DNA from: Streptomyces griseoloalbus
GTDB lineage: Bacteria > Actinomycetota > Actinomycetes > Streptomycetales > Streptomycetaceae
Assembly: GCA_014650015.1 (NCBI GenBank)
Contig: BMUD01000007.1
Coordinates: forward strand, 62,001 to 126,000
DNA length: 64,000 nt
Direction of reading: 5' to 3'
In this document: one piece after another, positions 35,231 through 43,132 of the stretch
How the letters are laid out: the number at the start of each line of letters is the position of its first letter
Numbering within the stretch: the first letter of the stretch is position 1
Translations under genes and position numbers: made by a program
Notes under the pieces: model-generated
Seen by the model: the letters and a program-made list of their open reading frames with translations, nothing else
Database searches by the model: none
Told to the model about the DNA's origin: nothing

Positions 35231-36130
35231 TCAGAGCTTGCCGAAGCCGTAGCCCATGAGCGCCTTCGCGTCCTTCTCGCGCTGGGCGGCGGAGGACGAG
35301 GCCAGGACCGTGCCGATGACGGTCTTGCCGTTGCGGGTCGCGGCGAAGACCAGGCAGTACTTGGCCTCCGGACCGGAGCCGGTCTTCACGCCGATCGTGC
35401 CGCTGTAGTTGCTGAGCAGCGTGTTCGTGTTGGTCCACGGCGCCATCGTGCGGGTGCCGCCCGTCTTGGTGACGGTCTTCGCCGTGTACTTCTTCGTCTT
35501 CACGATCGAGCGGAACGTGGAGCTCTTCATCGCGCTGCTCGCGATCTTCGTCAGATCGCGCGGCGTCGAGTAGTTCTTGCCGTTGCCGATGCCGTCGAAC
35601 GAGTCGAAGCTGGTGTTCTTCAGGCCCAGCTTCTTCGCCTCCGCGTTCATCTTGCCGATGAACGACTTCACGCGGGCGGACCGCGTCGTACCCGAGCCGA
35701 ACTTGTCCGCGAGCGCGTACGCCGCGTCGCAGCCGGACGGCAGCATCAGCCCGTACAGCAACTGGCGCACGGTGACCTTGTCGCCGACGATCAGGCGGGC
35801 CGACGAGGCGTTGTGCTTCACGATGTAGTCGCTGTAGGCCATCTGGATGGTGACCTTGGCGTCCAGGTTCAGGTTCTTCTGCGCCAGCACGACCTTCGCG
35901 GTCATGATCTTCGTCGTCGAACCGGTCGAGCGACGCGTGTCCGCCGCCTTGGTGTAGAGCGACTTTCCGTTCCCGTTGTTCATCACGTAGCCGCCCTTGG
36001 CGACGATCGTGGGTGCGGCGGCGGCCTGCGCGGGCGCCGCGTAGAGGGCTCCGGACGCGAGCACGGCGCCGGTGGTCACGGCGACGCCGACGGCTCTGCG
36101 GAGACGGATGACCTGAATGCCGGTATTCAA
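35231..36130 (-). CDS. D-alanyl-D-alanine carboxypeptidase (S11 family)
   Basis: Predicted 299 residues. A signal peptide (AVGVAVTTGAVLASGALYA followed by AAPAQAAAA) directs export. The three penicillin-binding motifs are present: the SxxK motif STTK near residue 70, the SxN-position motif SGC near 132, and KTG near 249. The third residue of the middle motif is Cys in place of the usual Asn, which occurs in some S11 enzymes. It trims the peptidoglycan stem peptide. The start codon is TTG at 36130; no better in-frame ATG or GTG precedes the signal sequence. Confidence 0.9.
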   Translation of the reverse strand: MNTGIQVIRLRRAVGVAVTTGAVLASGALYAAPAQAAAAPTIVAKGGYVMNNGNGKSLYTKAADTRRSTGSTTKIMTAKVVLAQKNLNLDAKVTIQMAYSDYIVKHNASSARLIVGDKVTVRQLLYGLMLPSGCDAAYALADKFGSGTTRSARVKSFIGKMNAEAKKLGLKNTSFDSFDGIGNGKNYSTPRDLTKIASSAMKSSTFRSIVKTKKYTAKTVTKTGGTRTMAPWTNTNTLLSNYSGTIGVKTGSGPEAKYCLVFAATRNGKTVIGTVLASSSAAQREKDAKALMGYGFGKL

Positions 36131-36324
36131 GTGAGGTACCCCGATTGTGTTGAATGCCCCAGTGGTGCGGCAGAGTTGAGGTGCGGCCGACAGAGGGGCC
36201 GCATCTGTCTGACTCGTGCCGTCGGCGAAGGGTTGTACGTGGGGCGGGTGACTTCACCGCGTGCGTACGGTCCGCATCGTGGACGGACGCTTCCACGCGT
36301 ACGTGTTGTATCTATCCTGTCGGC

Positions 36325-36978
36325 ATGAGTCTGGCCGCCGTGAAGCAACCCCCCGCCGCAGACCGCGTCTACACCCACGTCAAGCAGGGCGTCCTGGACC
36401 GCCGTTACGAGGGCGGGACGCTGCTCACCGAGGGCGAGCTGGCGGAGGCCGTGGGGGTCTCGCGGACCCCCGTGCGGGAGGCGCTGCTGCGGCTGGAGGC
36501 CGAAGGGCTGATCAGGCTCTACCCGAAGAAGGGCGCCCTCGTCCTGCCGGTCTCCGCGCAGGAGATCGCCGACGTCGTGGAGACACGGCTGCTCGTCGAG
36601 GAGCATGCCGCGAGGAAGGCCGTACCCGCGTCGCCCGTACTCATCGAGCGACTGGAGCAGTTGCTCGCGCGGCAGAAGGAACAGGCCGCCGCCGGGGACT
36701 TCGCCGCGGCCGCCGTCGCCGACCGGTGCTTCCACGCCGAGATCGTCCGCAGCGGCGGCAACGAGATCCTGTCCCGCCTCTACGACCAGCTCCGCGACCG
36801 CCAGCTGCGGATGGGCGTCGCCGTGATGCACTCCCATCCCGACCGCATCGCCAAGACCCTCGCCGAGCACGACGAGATCCTTCAGGCGCTGCGCTCCGGC
36901 GACCCGGAGGCGGCCGTCGCCGTCGTCCACCGGCACATCGGCTGGTTCTCCCACCTGGCCCGGGGCGAGGTGCGATGA
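36325..36978 (+). CDS. GntR-family regulator, FadR-type
   Basis: Predicted 217 residues. N-terminal winged HTH: LTEGELAEAVGVSRTPVREALLRLEAEGLI near residues 33-62 (in part LTEGELAEAVGVSRTPVREA). The C-terminal FCD-type all-helical domain (about 85-210) has VVETRLLVEEHAARKA and a closing HRHIGW, where metal or effector binds. The stop overlaps the MFS transporter start, so it probably controls that transporter and itself. A TGTATCTATCCTG box 5 bp before the ATG resembles a promoter and hints at a leaderless or very short leader. Confidence 0.9.
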   Translation: MSLAAVKQPPAADRVYTHVKQGVLDRRYEGGTLLTEGELAEAVGVSRTPVREALLRLEAEGLIRLYPKKGALVLPVSAQEIADVVETRLLVEEHAARKAVPASPVLIERLEQLLARQKEQAAAGDFAAAAVADRCFHAEIVRSGGNEILSRLYDQLRDRQLRMGVAVMHSHPDRIAKTLAEHDEILQALRSGDPEAAVAVVHRHIGWFSHLARGEVR

Positions 36979-38285
36979 GCGCCGCGCGTACGGATACCGG
37001 CAGCCTGCCCGGGGATCCACCCGGCGGACGACGCGCCCTCGCCGTGTGGGGCATCGGCGTCTCGGTCTACTTCGTCGCCGTCATCTTCCGCACGTCCCTG
37101 GGCGTGGCCGGCCTCGACGCCGCGGACCGCTTCGACGTCAACGCCTCCGCCCTGTCCACCTTCTCCATCCTCCAGCTGCTGGTCTACGCGGGCATGCAGA
37201 TACCCGTGGGGTTGCTGGTCGACCGGCTCGGCACCAAGAAGGTGCTGGGCATCGGCGTCGTGCTGTTCACGGCCGGACAGCTCGGCTTCGCGTTCTCCCC
37301 GTCGTACGGCATGGCGCTCGCCTCGCGCGCGCTGCTCGGCTGCGGGGACGCGATGACGTTCATCAGCGTGCTGCGGCTGGGCACCCGCTGGTTCCCGGCC
37401 CGGCGCGGGCCGCTGGTCGCGCAGATGGCGGGGCTGGTCGGCATGGCGGGCAACCTCGTCTCCACGCTGGTCCTCGCCCGGTTGCTGCACGGCGTCGGCT
37501 GGACGGCGGCGTTCGCGGGCAGCGCGTTCGCCGGGGTCGTGGTGTTCGTGCTGCTGGTGCTGTTCCTCAGGGACCACCCCGAGGGGCACGAACCGGAACC
37601 CGTCCCGCACCTGGGGGCCACGTACGTACGCCGGCAGATCGCCGCGTCCTGGCGGGAGCCGGGGACGCGGCTCGGGCTGTGGGTGCACTTCACCACCCAG
37701 TTCCCGGCGATGGTGTTCCTGCTGCTGTGGGGCATGCCGTTCCTGGTCGAGGCGCAGGGGCTGTCCCGGGCGGTCGCCGGTGAGCTGCTCACCCTCGTCG
37801 TGCTGTCCAACATGGCCTTCGGGCTCGTGTACGGCCAGATCGTGGCCCGGCACCACGGGGCGCGGCTGCCGCTGGCGCTCGGGACGGTGGGCGCGACGGC
37901 GTTGCTGTGGGCCGTGACGCTGGCCTATCCGGCCGATACGGCGCCGATGTGGCTGCTGGTGGTGCTGTGCGGGGTGCTGGGCGCCTGCGGGCCGGCGTCG
38001 ATGATCGGCTTCGACTTCGCGCGGCCCGCCAATCCGCCGGAGCGGCAGGGCACGGCGTCCGGGATCACCAACATGGGTGGCTTCGTCGCCTCCATGACCA
38101 CGCTGTTCGCGATCGGTGTGCTGCTGGACGCCACCGGGGACGACTACACCGTCGCCTTCTCCGCGGTGTTCGTGCTCCAGGCGCTGGGTGTCACCCAGAT
38201 CCTGCGGTTGCGCAGGCGGGCGGCGCGCAGGGAGCGGGAGCGGTTGGTTGCGAGCCGGGTGTCCTCGGTGCACGTGCCGGTGTAG
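36975..38285 (+). CDS. MFS transporter
   Basis: Predicted 436 residues with about 12 membrane helices. The MFS loop motif GLLVDRLGTKKVLGIGVVLF lies between helices 2 and 3 (near residue 75), and SRALLGCGDAMTFISVLRLG marks helix 4. The cytoplasmic centre is polar (FLRDHPEGHEPEPVP). The substrate is unknown; nitrate/sugar-phosphate-like families have the same layout. It is coupled to the GntR gene (ATGA overlap). A strong hairpin terminator follows. Confidence 0.9.
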   Translation: MSAARTDTGSLPGDPPGGRRALAVWGIGVSVYFVAVIFRTSLGVAGLDAADRFDVNASALSTFSILQLLVYAGMQIPVGLLVDRLGTKKVLGIGVVLFTAGQLGFAFSPSYGMALASRALLGCGDAMTFISVLRLGTRWFPARRGPLVAQMAGLVGMAGNLVSTLVLARLLHGVGWTAAFAGSAFAGVVVFVLLVLFLRDHPEGHEPEPVPHLGATYVRRQIAASWREPGTRLGLWVHFTTQFPAMVFLLLWGMPFLVEAQGLSRAVAGELLTLVVLSNMAFGLVYGQIVARHHGARLPLALGTVGATALLWAVTLAYPADTAPMWLLVVLCGVLGACGPASMIGFDFARPANPPERQGTASGITNMGGFVASMTTLFAIGVLLDATGDDYTVAFSAVFVLQALGVTQILRLRRRAARRERERLVASRVSSVHVPV

Positions 38286-38643
38286 GGACCGGTGCGCGGC
38301 CGGTCCCCGGAGAAAGAGGCGGACGACGATTCCGCACGCGCCGGGCACGGCGAGGGCGGCGAGTCGGCGGGCCCTCGCCCCGGCCCTCGAGCCGTGGGAC
38401 GAGGGCCGGGGCGAGGTCTTCGGACGGCTGACCCGCCGGTGGGTGGTGAGCCGGGCACCCGACCGGATGGATCCGGGCCCCGGGGAACGGTCGTCCGCGG
38501 GCGAAGATCGTCTGCGGGGAACGCTCATCGCGGGGACAGTCGTCCCCGAGGAACGGTCGTCCGCGGGGAACGCTCGTCGCGGGGACGATCGTCCGCGGGC
38601 CACGGTTGTCCGAGGGGAACGGTTGTCCGAGGGGAACGGTCGT
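38286..38643. other. Gap between MFS and MDMPI-type genes
   Basis: The 358-bp convergent gap has a 17-bp terminator stem and a block of degenerate repeats (38480-38645). I see no ORF worth calling. Confidence 0.6.
38373..38416. terminator. Terminator after the MFS gene
   Basis: Perfect 17-bp stem CCTCGCCCCGGCCCTCG with a 10-nt loop. Confidence 0.82.
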
Positions 38644-38645
38644 CT
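38480..38645. repeat. Degenerate short tandem repeats
   Basis: Repeated variants of GGGGAACGGTCGTCCGCG and GGGGAACGCTCGTCGCG, about eight in 165 bp, adjoining the stop codon of the next gene. The units vary in length and sequence, so they are old. Confidence 0.8.
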
Positions 38646-39468
38646 ACTTCGTCACCGCGAAGTGCCGCAGGATCGCCGCGGTCAGCTCCGGGTCGCCCTC
38701 CGTCTTCACCCGGTCCGCCACCGCCTCCCACGTCACCCGGCCGCAGGCCAGGCGGACGTAGGTCTCCCAGTCGAGGGCGAGGGTGGCGGCGGGGCCGAGC
38801 GCCGGTGCCGTCTCCAGGGTGCCGCGGCCCTGGATGTCGACGCGGATCGTGCGCAGGAACTCCACCGGGCCGTGGACGTCGATGACCACGGCCGAGCTGC
38901 GCGGCGCCTGCGCGTCCTCGGCCACCACGCGTGGCAGCTCGGCGAGCAGCACGTCACGGGCGATGTGCGCGCCGGGGGAGTCGAGGTTGCCCGGCCGGCC
39001 GAGGGCCGTGCGCAGATCCTGCTCGTGCGCCCACACGTCGAACGCGTGCCGGCGCATGGACTCCTCCAGCGTGAGCTCCGTGCCGAGCGGGCCGCGCACC
39101 GTGGCGCCCGGGGCGCGGTTCTCGTTCCGCAGCTGGCGGTTGCGGCGGATGATCATGAGCTCCAGCTCGGAGGTCATCTCCGGCGCCGTGTGGTGGCGGC
39201 GCACGTCGACCTGCATCTCCATGTAACGCTGGTGGTCGTTGGTGACGTGGAACAGATCGCGCGGCAGCGTGTGGATGGGGCGCGGGTCGCCGTACATCTC
39301 GGAGTCCAGGCCGATCACATGCGACACCACGTCACGGACCGACCAGCCCGGGCACGGCGTGCGCCGGTTCCAGTCGGCCTCCGGGAGCCGCTGCACCAGC
39401 TCGGATATCGCCTCGATCGAGTGCGTCCAGGCGTCGGCGTAGGGCTGGAGGGTGGGATGCAGACTCAC
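38644..39468 (-). CDS. Maleylpyruvate isomerase (MDMPI/DinB-like) family protein
   Basis: Predicted 274 residues. The N-terminal DinB-like four-helix domain has WNRRTPCPGWSVRDVVSHVIGLD near residues 33-55 (in part TPCPGWSVRDVVSHVIGLD), the hallmark of the mycothiol-dependent isomerase family, with a metal-binding His. MRRHAFDVWAHEQDLR near residue 140 gives two more His ligands. The C-terminal domain is SCP2-like. Members use mycothiol or act as metal-dependent hydrolases; no substrate can be named. It is transcribed away from the nitrilase gene. Confidence 0.82.
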   Translation of the reverse strand: MSLHPTLQPYADAWTHSIEAISELVQRLPEADWNRRTPCPGWSVRDVVSHVIGLDSEMYGDPRPIHTLPRDLFHVTNDHQRYMEMQVDVRRHHTAPEMTSELELMIIRRNRQLRNENRAPGATVRGPLGTELTLEESMRRHAFDVWAHEQDLRTALGRPGNLDSPGAHIARDVLLAELPRVVAEDAQAPRSSAVVIDVHGPVEFLRTIRVDIQGRGTLETAPALGPAATLALDWETYVRLACGRVTWEAVADRVKTEGDPELTAAILRHFAVTK

Positions 39469-39650
39469 GGAACGGGACCCCTCGGCGGTCGGTACACGGG
39501 CAAGTGGTGGCGGCGGTGCCAGTGGGCGATGGCTGCACTCGGCGGGTGTCTTGGGACGCTAAGTTACGCTGCTGTGTGGCACCCCGGCAGTGCTTTCGTG
39601 TGACGATCGTAGGCCCGTGTGCGCGGGTCGAATGCCAGGACGGTGGTAGT

Positions 39651-40445
39651 GTGCGCGCCTCTTTGCTCCAAGTAGCCGTGAACGAGGGCGAATCGGTCGT
39701 GGCGCGTCGACGCCGGGTCGCCGGGTGGGTACGGGATCAGGCCGGGTCCGATCTGGTCGTGCTGCCGGAGCTGTGGACCACGGGCGCCTTCGCCTACGAG
39801 GAGTTCGGCAGCGAGGCGGAACCACTCGAAGGCCCGACCTACGAGGCGATGGCCGAGGCCGCGAACGACGCGGGCGTGTGGCTGCACGCGGGCTCCGTCC
39901 CGGAGCGTGACCCGGACGGGTCGCTCTACAACACCTCGCTCGTCTTCTCCCCCTCCGGTGCTCTGGCCGCCGCCTACCGCAAGATCCACCGCTTCGGTTT
40001 CGACAAGGGCGAGGCCGTGCTGATGGGAGCGGGAGACGAGCTGGTGACGGTCCGTCTGCCGCACACCGTCCTCGGTGTGGCGACCTGTTACGACCTCCGT
40101 TTCCCCGAACTGTTCCGCGGTCTCGTGGACGCCGGCGCCGAGACCCTCGTCGTCCCGGCGGGCTGGCCGGAGCGCCGCCGGTCCCACTGGACGCTGCTGG
40201 CTCAGGCGCGGGCGGTGGAGAACCAGGCGTTCGTCCTCGCGTGTGGAACGGCCGGGACGCACGCCGGAGTTCCACAGGCGGGTCACTCGATCGTGGTCGA
40301 TCCCTGGGGCGAGGTGCTGGCGGAGGCGGGCCCCGGCGAGCAGGTCCTCACGGTCGACTTCGACCCCACGACGGTGGCGGGCACCCGCGAACGCTTCCCG
40401 GCCCTCAAGGACCGCGTTCTGGGTTTGGACCGCCCGCGCGGCTGA
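39651..40445 (+). CDS. Carbon-nitrogen hydrolase (nitrilase superfamily)
   Basis: Predicted 264 residues. The catalytic triad is visible: Glu in VVLPELWTTGAF (near residue 40), Lys in YRKIHRFGF (near 110) and Cys in ATCYDLRFPELFRGL (near 147). The length and motifs fit the omega-amidase/Nit2-like branch that hydrolyses small amides. GTG start at 39651. The final residues VLGLDRPRG and the stop lie in the first unit of a 37-bp tandem repeat that continues three more times beyond the gene. Confidence 0.88.
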   Translation: MRASLLQVAVNEGESVVARRRRVAGWVRDQAGSDLVVLPELWTTGAFAYEEFGSEAEPLEGPTYEAMAEAANDAGVWLHAGSVPERDPDGSLYNTSLVFSPSGALAAAYRKIHRFGFDKGEAVLMGAGDELVTVRLPHTVLGVATCYDLRFPELFRGLVDAGAETLVVPAGWPERRRSHWTLLAQARAVENQAFVLACGTAGTHAGVPQAGHSIVVDPWGEVLAEAGPGEQVLTVDFDPTTVAGTRERFPALKDRVLGLDRPRG

Positions 40446-40561
40446 CGCCCGCGTTCTGGGTTTGGACCGCCCGCGCGGCTGACGCCCGCGTCCTGGGCCT
40501 GGACCGCCCGCGCCGCTGACGCCCGCGTCCTGGGCCTGGACCGCCCGCGCCGCTGACGCCC
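40414..40561 (+). repeat. 37-bp tandem repeat copying the 3' end of the nitrilase-family gene
   Basis: Units are 40414-40450, 40451-40487, 40488-40524 and 40525-40561. Unit 1 contains the gene's last codons and TGA. The later units differ by a few bases (TTCTGGGTTT becomes TCCTGGGCCT, GCGGCT becomes GCCGCT). Because 37 is one more than a multiple of three, the units put the same peptide and stop in each reading frame in turn. Confidence 0.95.
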
Positions 40562-40631
40562 TTCGGTTCCGTCCGCGCCGCTGAGCCTCCGGGTCCCGTC
40601 CGCGCCGCCGACGCCCTCCGGCCCTCGCCCG

Positions 40632-41126
40632 CTACTCCTCCCGCTCCTTCTCCGCCAGGTGGATCACGCACACGGCCACCGCGATCAGCAGCGCCGGGTC
40701 CGCGTCCTCCCGTACGACGTCGACGCCGTACGTCTCCCGGACGTGCAGCCACCGCCGGGAGATCACGGCGAGCAGCTCACCGTCGTACTCGACGGCGAAC
40801 TCCCGGTCGAGGATCCGGCCGCTGACGTCGAGTTCGGTGCTGCCGTCCGCCAGGGACACCCGGTAGTGGTTGCGCAGCAGCGACAGCCGCTTGCGGCGGA
40901 TCGTCGCCAGCGGCTCACCGCCCCGCTCGATCACCATGGTGTCCCGCAGGGCGAACATCTTCTGACGGATGTCGATGAGGACACGGCCCTCGGTGTCCTT
41001 CAGCTCGAAGGTGTCCCGCAGCCGCATGGCCTTGCCGTCGACGAGGAAGACCCCGTTGCCGTGGTCGTCCTCGATCCAGTAGTCGTCCCCGATGCCGAGG
41101 ATCCGGTCGCGCACAAGAAATCTCAT
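40632..41126 (-). CDS. LURP-one-related family protein
   Basis: Predicted 164 residues, a single beta-barrel domain of the LURP-one/tubby-like type. MRFLVRDRILGIGDDYWIED, then FLVDGKAMRLRDTFELKD and IRQKMFALRDTMVIERGG are regular repeats of the fold. The C-terminal half continues with REFAVEYDGELLAVISRRWL and a hydrophobic DPALLIAVAVCVIHLA segment that could touch a membrane. Bacterial members are unstudied. ATG at 41126 is chosen; residues upstream of it look random. Confidence 0.8.
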   Translation of the reverse strand: MRFLVRDRILGIGDDYWIEDDHGNGVFLVDGKAMRLRDTFELKDTEGRVLIDIRQKMFALRDTMVIERGGEPLATIRRKRLSLLRNHYRVSLADGSTELDVSGRILDREFAVEYDGELLAVISRRWLHVRETYGVDVVREDADPALLIAVAVCVIHLAEKEREE

Positions 41127-41202
41127 GCCACCAGGGCTTCCCCGCGACCCGCCCCGGGACGCCACCACTGGGCCGGGCGGCTGACCGGCCCACAGACGGC
41201 GA

Positions 41203-41231
41203 GGGCGCGGGAGAGCGGCTCTCCCGCGCCC
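41203..41231. terminator. Terminator of the DUF6458 gene
   Basis: Perfect 13-bp stem GGGCGCGGGAGAG with a 3-nt loop, downstream of the minus-strand gene that follows it. Confidence 0.8.
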
Positions 41232-41256
41232 GTGGTGGTGCGCGCCCGGTGCCCGG

Positions 41257-41508
41257 TCAGACCCCGTACCCGTCGCTGTAGCCGTCGCGGGTGTGGGTGT
41301 GGCGGGTGTCGTCGACGACCGGGGTGGCGGGTGGTACGACGACCCGCCGACGCCGGGCGATGCTGCTGAAGGTCGCGACGCCGATCAAACCGACGATCAT
41401 GAAGATGATGCCGACCAGGTCAAGGTTGACACCCTGCATGTCCCAGTCGGTCGCGAACGTGAGGATTGCTCCCACGGCGATGAGGATGATGCATCCGCCG
41501 AGGCCCAT
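41257..41508 (-). CDS. Small DUF6458-like membrane protein
   Basis: Predicted 83 residues. Two hydrophobic helices, CIILIAVGAILTFATDW (about 6-22) and LVGIIFMIVGLIGVATF (about 31-47), are separated by a short polar turn with DMQGVNLD. A basic RRRR patch follows and then a Thr/His/Asp-rich tail ending in GYSDGYGV. This pattern matches small actinobacterial DUF6458 proteins of unknown role. The ATG at 41508 starts directly at the first helix. Confidence 0.78.
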   Translation of the reverse strand: MGLGGCIILIAVGAILTFATDWDMQGVNLDLVGIIFMIVGLIGVATFSSIARRRRVVVPPATPVVDDTRHTHTRDGYSDGYGV

Positions 41509-41589
41509 GAGTGTCGCCTCCCTGTCCGGTGGTTCCGGTCGCCACCGGGTACCCGGGCGGGCGGTCCTCATGCGTCGTGGCGGAGCCGA

Positions 41590-42888
41590 CTAGCCGTCGA
41601 GGAACGCCACCAGCGCGTTCGCCAGCAGGAACGGGTCCTGCGCGCCGCACAGTTCGCGGGCGCTGTGCATCGACAGGATGGCCACGCCGATGTCGACGGT
41701 CCGGATGCCGTGCCGGGCCGCGGTGATCGGGCCGATGGTGGTGCCGCACGGCATCGCGTTGTTGGAGACGAAGGACTGGAAGGGGACGTTCGCCCTCTCG
41801 CAGGCCGCCGCGAACACCGCCCGGCCCGAACCGTCCGTGGCGTACCGGTTGTTGACGTTCACCTTGAGAATGGGGCCGCCGTCGACGCGCGGGTGGTGCG
41901 TCGGGTCGTGCCGCTCCGCGTAGTTGGGGTGGACGGCGTGCCCGGTGTCGGAGGAGAGGCAGACGGTGCCGGCGAAGGCACGGGCCCGGTCCTCGTACGA
42001 GCCTGCGCGCGCGAACACCGAGCGCTCCAGGACGCTGCCGAGCAGGGGGCCGTCGGCGCCGGTGTCGGACTGGGAGCCGTTCTCCTCGTGGTCGAAGGCG
42101 GCGAGGACCGGGATGCGGGACAGGTCGGCGCCCCGGTTCGCCACCGCGGCGAGCGCGGCCGCGCCGGCGTGCACGGACAGCAGGTTGTCCATGCGCGGGC
42201 CGGCCACCAGCTCGCGGTCGCGGCCCAGGTAGGCGGGCGGTTCGACGGAGTGCACCATCAGGTCCCAGCCGGTGACCTCGCCGGACGGGATGCCGGAGGT
42301 CTCCTCCAGGAAGGCGATGAGGTCGCCGTCGCGCACGTCGTCGCCCATGCCCCAGACGGGCTGCATGTGCCGCTGCTTGTCGAGCTTCAGGCCGTCGGCG
42401 TTGACCGAGCGGTCCAGGTGGATGGCGAGCTGGGGGACTCGCAGCAGGGGCCGGTCGACGTTGACCAGGCGGGTGGAGCCGTCGCGCAGGGACAGCCGGC
42501 CGGCCAGGCCCAGGTCGCGGTCGAGCCAGGAGTTGAGCAGCGGACCGCCGTAGATCTCCACGGCCACCTGGCGCCAGCCGTGCGCGCCGCTGTCGGGCCG
42601 GGGCTTCACGCGCAGGTTCGGGGAGTCGGTGTGGGCGCCGACGATCCGGAAGGGGGTGTGCGCGGCAGCGCCCTCGGGGACGTACCAGGCGATGATCGCA
42701 CCGCCGCGCAGCACGTACTTGCCGCCGGCCGTCCCGTCCCAGACGTCCGTCTCCGCGACCTGCCGGAAGCCCGCCTTCTCCAGCCGCTCGGCGGCGTTCG
42801 CCACGGCGTGGTACGGCGTGGGGCTCGCCGCGAGGAAGGACATGAGGTCGTCGGTGTGGCCGCGATCGAAGCGGGGGGGTTCGCTCAT
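41590..42888 (-). CDS. M18 family aminopeptidase
   Basis: Predicted 432 residues, the normal M18 length. FRIVGAHTDSPNLRVKPRPD near residue 80 contains the first zinc His. AFDHEENGSQSDTGADGPLL near 264 contains the Asp and catalytic Glu-Glu. Near the C-terminus, SMHSARELCG supplies the last His ligand. It is a cytoplasmic dodecameric zinc enzyme removing N-terminal residues, often acidic ones. ATG at 42888 is chosen because 53 upstream residues of the same open frame are Arg/Thr-rich and not family-like. Confidence 0.92.
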   Translation of the reverse strand: MSEPPRFDRGHTDDLMSFLAASPTPYHAVANAAERLEKAGFRQVAETDVWDGTAGGKYVLRGGAIIAWYVPEGAAAHTPFRIVGAHTDSPNLRVKPRPDSGAHGWRQVAVEIYGGPLLNSWLDRDLGLAGRLSLRDGSTRLVNVDRPLLRVPQLAIHLDRSVNADGLKLDKQRHMQPVWGMGDDVRDGDLIAFLEETSGIPSGEVTGWDLMVHSVEPPAYLGRDRELVAGPRMDNLLSVHAGAAALAAVANRGADLSRIPVLAAFDHEENGSQSDTGADGPLLGSVLERSVFARAGSYEDRARAFAGTVCLSSDTGHAVHPNYAERHDPTHHPRVDGGPILKVNVNNRYATDGSGRAVFAAACERANVPFQSFVSNNAMPCGTTIGPITAARHGIRTVDIGVAILSMHSARELCGAQDPFLLANALVAFLDG

Positions 42889-42901
42889 GGGGTTCACCTT
42901 A

Positions 42902-43066
42902 ATGACGGCGGTGTCCTCCCCGGCGTCCAGTCGGGCGGTGGGGCATGCCGTCGCGCACCTGGGGGACGTGGTCGTGGAGCACCTGCGGGACGGCCTCGAC
43001 GGAGGCGTCGTCGACGTGGTCGGGGCACGCCCGGGGAGCCGGCCCACCGTCCGCCGTGGGCGCTGA
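42902..43066 (+). CDS. Possible small ORF in the M18 upstream region
   Basis: A 54-residue frame starting ATG 42902, divergent from the M18 gene. About 90% of its third positions are G or C, which is the codon pattern of true genes here. The centre, HAVAHLGDVVVEHLRDGLDG, could form a helix. There is no clear RBS and no recognised family, so it could be chance or a gene remnant. Confidence 0.28.
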   Translation: MTAVSSPASSRAVGHAVAHLGDVVVEHLRDGLDGGVVDVVGARPGSRPTVRRGR

Positions 43067-43132
43067 GCATACGAGCGGCCCGCCCCCGGTGTGGGAACGG
43101 GCCGTCCGTGCGGGTGAGCCGGGACAGAACAC

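Noticed and set aside
41590-43047. Longer M18 start at 43047
   Set aside because: The extra 53 residues are Arg/Thr/Pro-rich and not family-like; ATG 42888 gives the normal length.
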